A DNA stretch of 7,462 bases, taken from positions 1 to 7,462 of the forward strand of contig JABXGS010000267.1 in assembly GCA_016550425.1 (NCBI GenBank). The letters are read 5' to 3'. The DNA comes from an archaeon (lineage in GTDB: Archaea > Asgardarchaeota > Hermodarchaeia > Hermodarchaeales > Hermodarchaeaceae). This document shows positions 1 through 6,344 of this stretch, piece by piece. Made by a program: the position numbers and the translations under genes. The notes under the pieces were generated by a model, which searched no databases, had not been told where the DNA came from, and worked only from the letters and a program-made list of their open reading frames with translations. Position 1 is the stretch's first letter; each line of letters begins with the position of its first letter.

Positions 1-542
1 GCGCAATCATTCTTGTAATCGCCAACTTCACATTTGCCTTCCAACATGCCACCACATGGGCCGTTCACCAAAGCCTTGGGGCACCGAGTCATGGGACAAA
101 TGCCACCAGTTTCGTTCAGTAGGCAATCACCACATCCACTACAATATTCAAAGAAATGACCCAATTCTCGGTCTTTGCCACCCATGCCATACGTGTCAAC
201 AGCGGTAAAGACCTTCATGTCTGGAAAGACATCGATGAGGGTCTGAGGACCGACGCCACAGGCAAGAGAAACCATGGCGTCAACATTCTCTATTTGAGGT
301 CGGAGCGTTGTTGCGACCAATTGGCGGTCGCATTGGCGTAAGACGATGGTGTGTTTGACTTCGCTGGGTTCGTTATTTAGTTGGCGATGCATCTGAATCA
401 GCTTAGCCAGCGTTTCTGCCTGCTTTTCGCCACCGACTTGGTAAATGCCAGAACAGCCGTCACAACCGACGATAAGGATGTTTTTGAGACCTTCAATAGT
501 CTTCAGGATTTTTTCAACGGGCATTTGCTTTGGAACGATCAC
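1..542 (-). CDS. metV: MetV-like protein (methylene-THF reductase C-terminal domain family), 3' end cut off
   Basis: Translating the minus strand from GTG at 542 gives 180 residues with no stop before the window edge. The protein is cysteine-rich: GCDGC (C27, C30), RQCD (C71), LACG (C95), then C134-x2-C137-x2-C140, GGICPMTRC (C149, C154), GPCGG (C163) and C171. The order YCSGCGDC, GGICPMTRC, NGPCGG, then C-x8-C is the signature I recognise for the MTHFR_C/MetV family, an iron-sulfur partner of MetF that feeds electrons to methylene-tetrahydrofolate reduction. It is soluble, with no membrane segment. Start choice: an in-frame TGA lies at 549-551, so only GTG 542 or ATG 524 remain. GTG has a GGTGA Shine-Dalgarno (549-553) six bases upstream and ATG 524 has none. 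MetF would be expected beyond the left edge. Wobble positions are C-rich. Family call is strong; the electron partner is inferred. Confidence 0.85.
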   Translation of the reverse strand, partial: MIVPKQMPVEKILKTIEGLKNILIVGCDGCSGIYQVGGEKQAETLAKLIQMHRQLNNEPSEVKHTIVLRQCDRQLVATTLRPQIENVDAMVSLACGVGPQTLIDVFPDMKVFTAVDTYGMGGKDRELGHFFEYCSGCGDCLLNETGGICPMTRCPKALVNGPCGGMLEGKCEVGDYKNDC

Positions 543-577
543 AATGAATCACCATGAAAGGGGTGTTGAATATTCAG

Positions 578-626
578 AGAGGATAGCTACACCGTATAGA
601 GTTAAGGTATATACGACTTATCCTCT
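578..626 (-). promoter_or_regulatory. Putative metV promoter with nested inverted repeats
   Basis: A TATATA box (608-613) is placed to start leftward transcription near 583-588, leaving a leader of about 43 nt before the GTG. It sits inside a bipartite dyad. The outer arms are AGAGGATA (578-585) and TATCCTCT (619-626), perfect over 8 bp. The inner arms are CGTATA (593-598) and TATACG (610-615), perfect over 6 bp, and the right inner arm overlaps the TATA box. Because the right half lies upstream of the expected start point, an operator covering the promoter is more likely than an RNA hairpin. No regulator can be named. Confidence 0.45.
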
Positions 627-646
627 TTTGGATAATGTTTGCAGGC

Positions 647-651
647 AAAAA
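647..651 (-). terminator. Short T-tract after the response-regulator gene
   Basis: A run of five T on the minus strand begins three bases after the response-regulator stop codon (655-657). Archaeal RNA polymerase can release at T-rich tracts without a hairpin, but five T is weak, so partial read-through into the MetV-like gene is possible. Confidence 0.25.
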
Positions 652-654
652 TGC

Positions 655-1023
655 TTACTGGTTGTCCAACACTTGAGTAATGGTTTGAAGCAGTTGGGCA
701 AACCGCACTGGCTTGATGAGGAATGAAATTGCCCCTGCTTTTATGGCTTGCTCTTTAGCCGTTTCATCTGCACTTAGGAAAATAATCTTTGTGGCAGGAT
801 CCAAAGTTCGGATTTCTCGTGTTGCCGAGACACCATCCTTGATGGGCATCCGGTAATCCATGAGCAGCACATCAGGTCGCGGATTCAAAGCCTGAAATAA
901 CTTCACTGCTTCGGCTCCATCAAAGGCGCTCCCTACTACATCAAAGCCCTTCATAGAAAAGAAGGAACGATAGACTCGATGAAGGTTTTCATCGTCATCA
1001 ACAATAAAAATTGAAACCATCAT
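655..1023 (-). CDS. Stand-alone CheY-like response regulator (receiver domain only)
   Basis: The 122-residue protein is a single receiver domain with no DNA-binding or enzymatic output domain. Landmarks are the acidic pocket D9-D10-D11, the phospho-acceptor D56 in LLMDYRMP, S84 at the switch Thr/Ser position, F101 near the aromatic switch, and the conserved K104-P105. It would accept a phosphoryl group from the kinase encoded just upstream. With no output domain it must act through protein-protein contact or pass the phosphate on. Two adjacent ATG codons (1023 and 1020) can serve as start. The strong AAGGAGGG site (1027-1034) is better spaced for the second, giving 121 residues. The kinase stop codon overlaps these starts, so the pair is translationally coupled. 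The T/S and aromatic residues fit an ordinary, functional receiver. Confidence 0.93.
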   Translation of the reverse strand: MMVSIFIVDDDENLHRVYRSFFSMKGFDVVGSAFDGAEAVKLFQALNPRPDVLLMDYRMPIKDGVSATREIRTLDPATKIIFLSADETAKEQAIKAGAISFLIKPVRFAQLLQTITQVLDNQ

Positions 1024-2903
1024 CGACCCTCCTTCGGTAAAAGTAGGACAAAATTTGCTCCCTGTGTATGGTCCCCCGGAATTCTATCCTCGACCCAAAG
1101 TTGTCCTCCATAACGTTGCAGAATTTGCTGAACAAGGGTTAAACCAATACCTGAACCACGGACTCCTTCCATGCCATGGGGGTATCGGTTGAATATTCGC
1201 TGCTTCTCGGAATCGGGGACACCAGGACCTTGGTCTTGTACCTCAACTTTTACAAGACCGTCATCGTGATAACTAGCTGTGACCTCAATTTTAACAAGAG
1301 AATTTCGATCCATTTTCACGGCATTATGAAGGATATTAAAGAATAGTTCAGTGAGGAATCCATCAACATGTACTAAATATTGATGATCTTCAATATTCGT
1401 TGAAAGGAAAACCTGTTTGTTGGGAAAGGCACGTTCCACTGCTCTCACTGCAGCGTGAAAAGGTGGTGCCAAGTCTCGTGTAGATAATCGTCGGGGTTCA
1501 GATTCCAAGGATTGAAATCGTTTCACGTTTGAGATAAGTTCGGCGCTTCGTTCCACCTGATCTAAAGAGGCTTGCAGTCCTTCTCGGATATGTTCAGGTA
1601 ACTGTTTATCACTTTCCATCAATTCGAGCGTCAACATAATGCCTTGATTGATATTATTCAAATCATGTGCCATTAGGTCAACTAGGAATTCTGCTCGCTG
1701 ATGGGAAGATAATAATTTGATTTCTGCGTTCTTCCGTTCTGTAATGTCTTCGAGCGTTCCCTCATAACAATAAACCTCACCGTCCGTGTCATGGATTGCC
1801 CGAGCATTCAACTCGATCCAGATGATTTCGCCATCTTTACGCTTGAACTCTGCTTCAAAGCCCCGCACAATTTCCTCTTTTCTGATGAGGTTTTCCCAGT
1901 GTTTTCTGGCATCTACGTTAAGGTAAAACTCTGAGGCTTTGTGCTTCAGGAGTTCGTTCTTTTCTTGATATCCTAACATTTCAACTAGACTAGGATTTGC
2001 GTCAAGAATTTCACCATTTGGAGTTGTCCGGAAGATTCCCACAGGGACGCTATCAAAGAGGCTTCGATACTGGGCTTCTGATTCTTCTAAGGCAAGTTGG
2101 ACTTCTTTCCATTCGGAAATGTTAATAAAAGCAAGTTGGAGCGCCGACTCTCCCTTATATTCAATTCGTGAACCAAAAGCACGAATCCACGAAATGCTCC
2201 CATCCTTCCTGTGGATTCGAAATTCTCGTTGGACAGGCGGGCTTCCATCCAATACCTTTTGGCTTCTTTCGATGAGGTTCTCTTGATCTTCTGGGAGAAG
2301 GAGGGACGTAAACTCAGAGGGGGATAGGGAGCGCAATTCTTCTGAGGAATATCCTGAAATTTCCGAGGCTACCTGGTTTGAGAACACAATTCTTGGGGGG
2401 TTTCCAGTAATTATAACAAATCCTTCAAGGGATTTTTCAATCAGGTTATAATACTTGGCTTCTGCTTCCTCAAGCGCCGATTCCATTTCCTTCTCTTTTG
2501 TAATGTCAATACCGACACCGTAGATCTCTTCGATATTCCCCTCCTGGTCACGGACAAAGGTGTTGTTCCATCGCATCAAGCGTTTCTCGCCGGATTTTGT
2601 AATCCAGTGCGCTTGCGGTGAATAGGATGGTATTATGCCCTGAACAAGGTTCTGAAAACGTTTCAATAGCTCAGAACGTTCTTCTACTGGGATGAATAGT
2701 TCAACGATGTTTTTTCCAAGAACCTCCGATTTGGCATAGCCAGTAACCTCCTCGCAGCGACGATTAAACAATGTGATTCTTGCCTGTGGATCAACGCCAA
2801 CAACCAATGCCCCAGTAGTATCAACAAGGCGACGAAAACGGTCTTGTGAATTACGTCTTGCAGGCACAGATGATGAAGAAGCAGGACGCGTAGGAGTAGG
2901 CAT
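1020..2903 (-). CDS. Cytoplasmic PAS-PAS-PAS sensor histidine kinase
   Basis: The 627-residue protein has no predicted membrane segment, so it senses a cytoplasmic signal. A short Ser/Pro-rich start is followed by three PAS domains (about 21-134, 149-264 and 277-388), each ending in an acidic PAC-type strand (GIDITKEKE, INISEWKE, LEDITERKN). The phospho-acceptor is H413 in MAHDLNN, the H-D-L-N-N box frequent in archaeal kinases. The ATPase domain shows an N-box (N523, N527 in FFNILHNA), G1 D557-Q-G-P-G561, and G2 GSGIGL (583-588), so it looks catalytically intact. Start: AGGAGGA (2911-2917) lies seven bases before the ATG. It overlaps the downstream response regulator, its likely partner. The PAS ligand (heme, flavin or none) cannot be read from sequence. 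Its codons are more A/T-rich than those of the metabolic genes on either side. Confidence 0.95.
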   Translation of the reverse strand: MPTPTRPASSSSVPARRNSQDRFRRLVDTTGALVVGVDPQARITLFNRRCEEVTGYAKSEVLGKNIVELFIPVEERSELLKRFQNLVQGIIPSYSPQAHWITKSGEKRLMRWNNTFVRDQEGNIEEIYGVGIDITKEKEMESALEEAEAKYYNLIEKSLEGFVIITGNPPRIVFSNQVASEISGYSSEELRSLSPSEFTSLLLPEDQENLIERSQKVLDGSPPVQREFRIHRKDGSISWIRAFGSRIEYKGESALQLAFINISEWKEVQLALEESEAQYRSLFDSVPVGIFRTTPNGEILDANPSLVEMLGYQEKNELLKHKASEFYLNVDARKHWENLIRKEEIVRGFEAEFKRKDGEIIWIELNARAIHDTDGEVYCYEGTLEDITERKNAEIKLLSSHQRAEFLVDLMAHDLNNINQGIMLTLELMESDKQLPEHIREGLQASLDQVERSAELISNVKRFQSLESEPRRLSTRDLAPPFHAAVRAVERAFPNKQVFLSTNIEDHQYLVHVDGFLTELFFNILHNAVKMDRNSLVKIEVTASYHDDGLVKVEVQDQGPGVPDSEKQRIFNRYPHGMEGVRGSGIGLTLVQQILQRYGGQLWVEDRIPGDHTQGANFVLLLPKEGR

Positions 2904-2930
2904 TTGTCGATCCTCCTGTGGCGAGGGTAT

Positions 2931-2964
2931 TAGGTAGCCTAAAGTGTCAATTACTTGGCACCTA
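2931..2964 (-). promoter_or_regulatory. Hairpin in the kinase mRNA leader
   Basis: On the transcribed strand this stretch can fold as TAGGT/ACCTA, then GCC/GGC with a one-base bulge, then AAGT/ACTT with a two-base bulge, closing a 7-nt loop (2946-2952). That is 12 base pairs ending about 13 nt before the kinase Shine-Dalgarno site. It may be a leader structure or a DNA operator downstream of the TATA box. Its 5' arm contains CTAGGTGCCA (2956-2965), also found just before the first hdrA gene. Confidence 0.35.
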
Positions 2965-3013
2965 GTTCCTGGTTAGCTTCAAACCCCTTATTCAACACCC
3001 GCTCAATGAACGG

Positions 3014-3030
3014 TATAAAACCTTTTCATC
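3014..3030 (-). promoter_or_regulatory. Putative promoter of the kinase-regulator operon
   Basis: On the minus strand the purine-rich GATGAAAAGG (3021-3030) directly precedes TTTTATA (3014-3020), the usual archaeal BRE-TATA arrangement. A start near 2990 would give a leader of about 85 nt. The rest of the 166-base gap (2904-3069) holds the leader hairpin and the terminator listed separately. Confidence 0.55.
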
Positions 3031-3038
3031 GCTCCCCC

Positions 3039-3045
3039 AAAAAAA
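3039..3045 (-). terminator. T7 tract ending the MBL-fold gene
   Basis: Seven consecutive T on the minus strand lie 25 nt after the TAG of the MBL gene and about 20 nt before the kinase TATA box. There is no convincing stem in front of it, as is normal for archaeal T-tract termination. It separates the MBL transcript from the kinase operon. Confidence 0.5.
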
Positions 3046-3069
3046 CCACTTTGTTGTAGAAAAAGCAAT

Positions 3070-3879
3070 CTAGCTCACTTGGTCTTCTGCGAGTGATCGA
3101 AGTAAATGTTCAACCCCAAATCGCCCCTCCGTGTTAGGAAGATACCATGGTTCCGGAAACCCGAGTGCCGTCTTGATTTCTAATATGGTTTTTCCCTCAG
3201 CCACCCACTCTTTCACCCGGCTCTGCAACTCAGAGAGAAACAGGATTCGAGTTGCAATATGCTTTGCTGGATCTACGATCGGTCCTCGGTGGCCATCAAA
3301 TAGCACTTCTGGTTTCTTGTCTTGGATTTCATGCATTCGCTGAATCATTTTGGGAATATTCTCTTCGGGCATTGCCATCTGTTTCCGTGATGGAAGCGGT
3401 ACTGCATCAGAGGAGAAAAACCACCTTCGATCGGGTTCCCAGAACCCCATCATCTCCTCACAATGTCCAGATAAATCCATGATCTCAAATGCCAAATCAC
3501 CAACAGTAAGCAATGGCTCAGTAAATTCTTGGGCCTCGGCTACCGGTTCAGGAAGTCCCCATACAAACTGAAAGAATTCTGGCAATGGATATGGTTCATG
3601 CAACGCCTTCAAGGTCACTGGTCCAGCAAACACCTCGGCATTAGGGAGAAACGCCGCACTGCCACCATAATGATCTTCATGATTATGTGTCACAAATACA
3701 CGTTTAACAGAATGCTGTTGTGCAAAACTCCGTAACTCCTCAACCGCGTTCCAGCATCCTGCATCAATCAGCACATCTTCCACTAAATATGCATATACCC
3801 ACATTATCGCCTGTCCACTCAAGGGTGAGGCGGTCTTAATACAGGTCACAGTGTCGCCAAACTGCTTGATTTCCATCAT
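3070..3879 (-). CDS. MBL-fold metallohydrolase (glyoxalase II-like)
   Basis: The 269-residue protein has the dinuclear-metal site of the metallo-beta-lactamase fold: H65-N-H67-E-D69-H70, then H139 (SGHC), bridging D158 (FSSD) and H197 (DGHRGP). All expected ligands are present, so it should be an active hydrolase. The C-terminal 60 residues (from about 208) form a helical tail of the kind seen in glyoxalase II-like and broad thioester/phosphoester hydrolase members. There is no signal peptide or membrane segment. There is no flavodoxin domain, so it is not an FprA-type flavodiiron protein. Two consecutive ATG codons (3879 and 3876) can start it, and AGGGTGT directly precedes the first. It is divergent from hdrA across a 109-bp gap that appears to be a shared control region. 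The substrate is unknown; hydrolysis of a thioester or thiol adduct linked to the Hdr pathway is only a guess. Confidence 0.88.
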   Translation of the reverse strand: MMEIKQFGDTVTCIKTASPLSGQAIMWVYAYLVEDVLIDAGCWNAVEELRSFAQQHSVKRVFVTHNHEDHYGGSAAFLPNAEVFAGPVTLKALHEPYPLPEFFQFVWGLPEPVAEAQEFTEPLLTVGDLAFEIMDLSGHCEEMMGFWEPDRRWFFSSDAVPLPSRKQMAMPEENIPKMIQRMHEIQDKKPEVLFDGHRGPIVDPAKHIATRILFLSELQSRVKEWVAEGKTILEIKTALGFPEPWYLPNTEGRFGVEHLLRSLAEDQVS

Positions 3880-3895
3880 ACACCCTAATCCTCTT

Positions 3896-3961
3896 GGTTC
3901 GCCGTTGAATAAACTATCGTATGAGTGATGAGTATATATGTGCCTTTGACAACGGCTAACC
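3896..3961. repeat. Inverted repeat framing the divergent MBL/hdrA promoter
   Basis: GGTTCGCCGTTG (3896-3907) and CAACGGCTAACC (3950-3961) are reverse complements at 11 of 12 positions, separated by 42 bp. Read in the direction of each gene, both promoters carry CAACGGC-N-AACC downstream of the shared TATATAT at 3933-3939. The hdrA copy ends near the expected hdrA start point and the MBL copy lies near that of the MBL gene. This placement fits paired operators for one regulator controlling both genes. Confidence 0.55.
3921..3940 (+). promoter_or_regulatory. Putative hdrA promoter, possibly bidirectional
   Basis: TATATAT (3933-3939) lies about 50 bases before the hdrA ATG. A start near 3961 would leave a leader of roughly 28 nt. 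The box is self-complementary and could also serve the leftward MBL gene, with a leader of about 29 nt; TTTATT at about 3908-3913 is an alternative for that gene. A direct repeat ATGAGTG-ATGAGTA (3921-3934) abuts the TATA box in the BRE position. Confidence 0.5.
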
Positions 3962-3988
3962 TACTCCCCCCACCCTAGGTGCCACATA

Positions 3989-6340
3989 ATGAAAATTGGC
4001 GTCCTTCTCTGTAAATGCGGTGATACCATCAGCAGTACCCTAGACTTCGAAGCTCTCACCACCTTCACTGAAACCCTTCCCCAAGTTAAACACGTCGAAA
4101 CACGCAACGACTGGTGTCAACATGAACCCCTACAAAAGCTCACAGAAACCATCACCAAAAAGAAACTCGACCGCCTCGTCATCGCAGCATGCAGCCCCCA
4201 CCTCTTCGGGCCTCGCTTCTACCACGCTGCTGGACAAGCTGGTCTCACTCGTGGACAAATCACCTTCGCCAACATTCGTGAACACTGCGCCTGGGTTCAT
4301 AAAGACGACCCCAGAGGCGCGACTGCCAAAGCTAAACGCCTGATTCGTGCTGCTGTCTTCCGGGTTACTGCCCAAAGCCCCATTGCTACCAAAATCTTCC
4401 CAGTCACCCAAGAAGTGCTTGTATTAGGCGCAGGTATTGCTGGAATCCAAGCGGCTCTAGACCTTGCTGATCGTGGAATCAAAGTTCATCTCGTTGAAAA
4501 AGAACCAACTATCGGCGGGCATATGGCCGTTCTCAACAAAACGTATCCCACTCTTGATTGTTCGATTTGTATTTTGGGTCCTAAAATGGCAGAGGCGGCA
4601 ACGCATCCAAATATTGTATTGTATCCGTACACGGATCTAGTGGCTGCTGAACATAATGGTAAGGATTGGTTGCTGACCCTGAACAAAAAGGCGACTTATG
4701 TGGATTGGGATAAATGCACGGGTTGTTTACAGTGTGTCGAGAAATGTCCAACTAAAGTTGATGATGATTGGTCATGGGGGATTGCGAAACGAAAAGCCAT
4801 CTATATGCCATTTTCTCAAAGTGTGCCGCGTAAAGTAACGATTGATGCCGAACATTGCAAGAAACTCACCGCTGATAAATGTGGAGTGTGTGAGAAGGTT
4901 TGTCCGGCAGATGCAATTGATTATGGGATGAAGGACGAAACGGTCAAGGTGCAAGTAGGCAGCGTTATCTTGGCTACAGGATTCAAGGAATTTGATCCCT
5001 CGGTGGTCCCTGAATTGCATTATGCTGAGAATCCAGATGTGATTACACAAATGCAGTTTATCCGGATGATTGATTCGGTTGGACCATTTGGTGGGAAATT
5101 AGAAGTGCCATCGGATGGTCGCAAACCTGAAAAAATTGTGATGATCCAATGTGTGGGAAGTCGAGACGAAAGATACAGTTGGCAATGTTCATCCTACTGC
5201 TGTATGGCTGCGATTAAGCATGCGGAACTCGCAAAACTCGAATACGACCCTGATCTTGACATCACTATCCTCGCACGCGATATCCGTGCTGGCGGGAAAG
5301 GCTTTGATGAATTCTATGTGAGGGCTTGCGATGAATATAATATCAATGTCGTCTACCGCGGGGACAGTGTGGAAATTGTTCAATCCAATGGGAAACCAAT
5401 CGTCAAGTATACTACTCCCAATGGGGTGACGAAATCAATTGAACCTGATTTAGTGGTTCTCTCTTGTGCGATGATGCCTTCACCAGGAACAGAAGAGCTT
5501 GCTAAAATCTTTGGGGTTCCTCTTGGTTCACTCGGCTTCTTTGAAGCTCTCGACGAGAAGGTTGCTTTGGCCCGAACGGATGTTAATGGGGTTTTTCTTG
5601 CAGGAACCTGCCACGGGCCTAAGGATATTCCTGAATCAGTTGAACTTGCAGGTGCGGCAGCCGAACAAGCAGCGGTATGGCTTGCTACTCAATCACTCAC
5701 GAAGGATTTGGATACTGCTGTTGTGAATAAAGATCTATGTAATGCGTGTGGGTTGTGTATTACTGCATGTCCCTCCCAAGCAATTTCATTTGACACAAAC
5801 GGGGATTGTGTGGTAGTTGATGAAGTTCGGTGCCAATCATGTGGAGAATGTATGGCAGTGTGTCCGGTAGGTGCTATAGGACCTCTTAATACGAATCCAA
5901 CTGTAATAGACTCTGCACTTGAAGGTTTATTAGGAAACGGTGTTGAAGAGACAGAAAATCTAATTGTTGGCTTTGCTTGTAACGAATGTGTTTACCGGGC
6001 AATCGATGAAGCTGGTGAGGAAAGGTTACAATATCCTGCTGATCTCCATATTCTCGAAGTTCCATGTACTGGAAGTATTTCAGCGCCTAAGCTTCTTCAA
6101 ACACTTGAAGCAGGCGCTGATGGCGTAATTCTCTTTGCTTGCGATTCAACGCTGTGTCACTACGGGCGCGGAGCACGGATGGCTAACAGTCGTGCGCAGG
6201 TGGTCCAGAATCTTCTCATCCAATCTGGGGTTACTCCAGAAAGAGTTCAGGTTGTACAATTAATCGGACGTGATGCGAAGGAGTTTGCAGCTTTTGCTCG
6301 TGAAGCTGTAGCAAATATCAAGGTGAGCAATGGAGGCTAG
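3989..6340 (+). CDS. hdrA: HdrA-type FAD/iron-sulfur protein with fused C-terminal MvhD domain
   Basis: This 783-residue soluble protein is the flavin-bearing subunit expected to confurcate or bifurcate electrons between a thiol/disulfide or methylene-THF acceptor, ferredoxin and a two-electron donor. In order: HdrA N-terminal domain (1-140; C8-K-C10-G, C43, C68, C100 in NIREHC); FAD fold (GAGIAG, 147-152); LDCSICIL (C191, C194); inserted 4Fe-4S motifs C243/246/249/253 and C290/298/301/305, the second with first spacing stretched to seven residues; IQCVGSRDE and CSSYCC (388-405); C-terminal di-cluster ferredoxin (C584/587/590/594; C615/618/621/625); and an MvhD domain from about 655 with AC664NEC667VY, VPC693TG and AC718-x4-C723HY, a probable 2Fe-2S site. 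AGGTG (3977-3981) precedes the ATG by seven bases. Free-standing HdrA lacks the MvhD part; the fusion recalls Methanosarcina HdrA2. QmoB is also an HdrA-MvhD fusion. Codon use shifts sharply near 4440-4550. Confidence 0.93.
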   Translation: MKIGVLLCKCGDTISSTLDFEALTTFTETLPQVKHVETRNDWCQHEPLQKLTETITKKKLDRLVIAACSPHLFGPRFYHAAGQAGLTRGQITFANIREHCAWVHKDDPRGATAKAKRLIRAAVFRVTAQSPIATKIFPVTQEVLVLGAGIAGIQAALDLADRGIKVHLVEKEPTIGGHMAVLNKTYPTLDCSICILGPKMAEAATHPNIVLYPYTDLVAAEHNGKDWLLTLNKKATYVDWDKCTGCLQCVEKCPTKVDDDWSWGIAKRKAIYMPFSQSVPRKVTIDAEHCKKLTADKCGVCEKVCPADAIDYGMKDETVKVQVGSVILATGFKEFDPSVVPELHYAENPDVITQMQFIRMIDSVGPFGGKLEVPSDGRKPEKIVMIQCVGSRDERYSWQCSSYCCMAAIKHAELAKLEYDPDLDITILARDIRAGGKGFDEFYVRACDEYNINVVYRGDSVEIVQSNGKPIVKYTTPNGVTKSIEPDLVVLSCAMMPSPGTEELAKIFGVPLGSLGFFEALDEKVALARTDVNGVFLAGTCHGPKDIPESVELAGAAAEQAAVWLATQSLTKDLDTAVVNKDLCNACGLCITACPSQAISFDTNGDCVVVDEVRCQSCGECMAVCPVGAIGPLNTNPTVIDSALEGLLGNGVEETENLIVGFACNECVYRAIDEAGEERLQYPADLHILEVPCTGSISAPKLLQTLEAGADGVILFACDSTLCHYGRGARMANSRAQVVQNLLIQSGVTPERVQVVQLIGRDAKEFAAFAREAVANIKVSNGG
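6332..6336 (+). promoter_or_regulatory. Ribosome binding site setting the second hdrA start
   Basis: GGAGG within the last codons of the first hdrA lies eight bases before ATG 6345. An in-frame ATG at 6330 overlaps the same bases and has no site of its own, so 6345 is preferred. The arrangement implies one mRNA and coupled translation. Confidence 0.75.
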
Positions 6341-6344
6341 AAAA

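Noticed and set aside
578..626. Reading the dyad before metV as a hairpin terminator for the response regulator
   Set aside because: No T-tract follows the stem on the minus strand, and archaeal termination does not normally rely on hairpins.
156..726. Plus-strand open frames opposite the MetV-like gene and the regulator terminus (156-341, 445-726)
   Set aside because: No recognisable motifs, and they lie antisense to a minus-strand frame with clear family cysteine motifs or span its promoter.
3131..3735. Several plus-strand open frames across the MBL gene
   Set aside because: All are antisense to a hydrolase with every metal ligand in place; they show no domain or good ribosome site.
4122..5726. 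Alternative frames on both strands within the first hdrA
   Set aside because: The hdrA frame is continuous with ordered cofactor motifs; the others are low-complexity shadows.
3989..6340. Identification of the pair as qmoA/qmoB of sulfate reducers
   Set aside because: QmoB also has an MvhD tail, but both proteins here keep the full HdrA N-terminal domain, the order is fusion first, and no sulfate-reduction gene is visible. It cannot be excluded without the downstream sequence.
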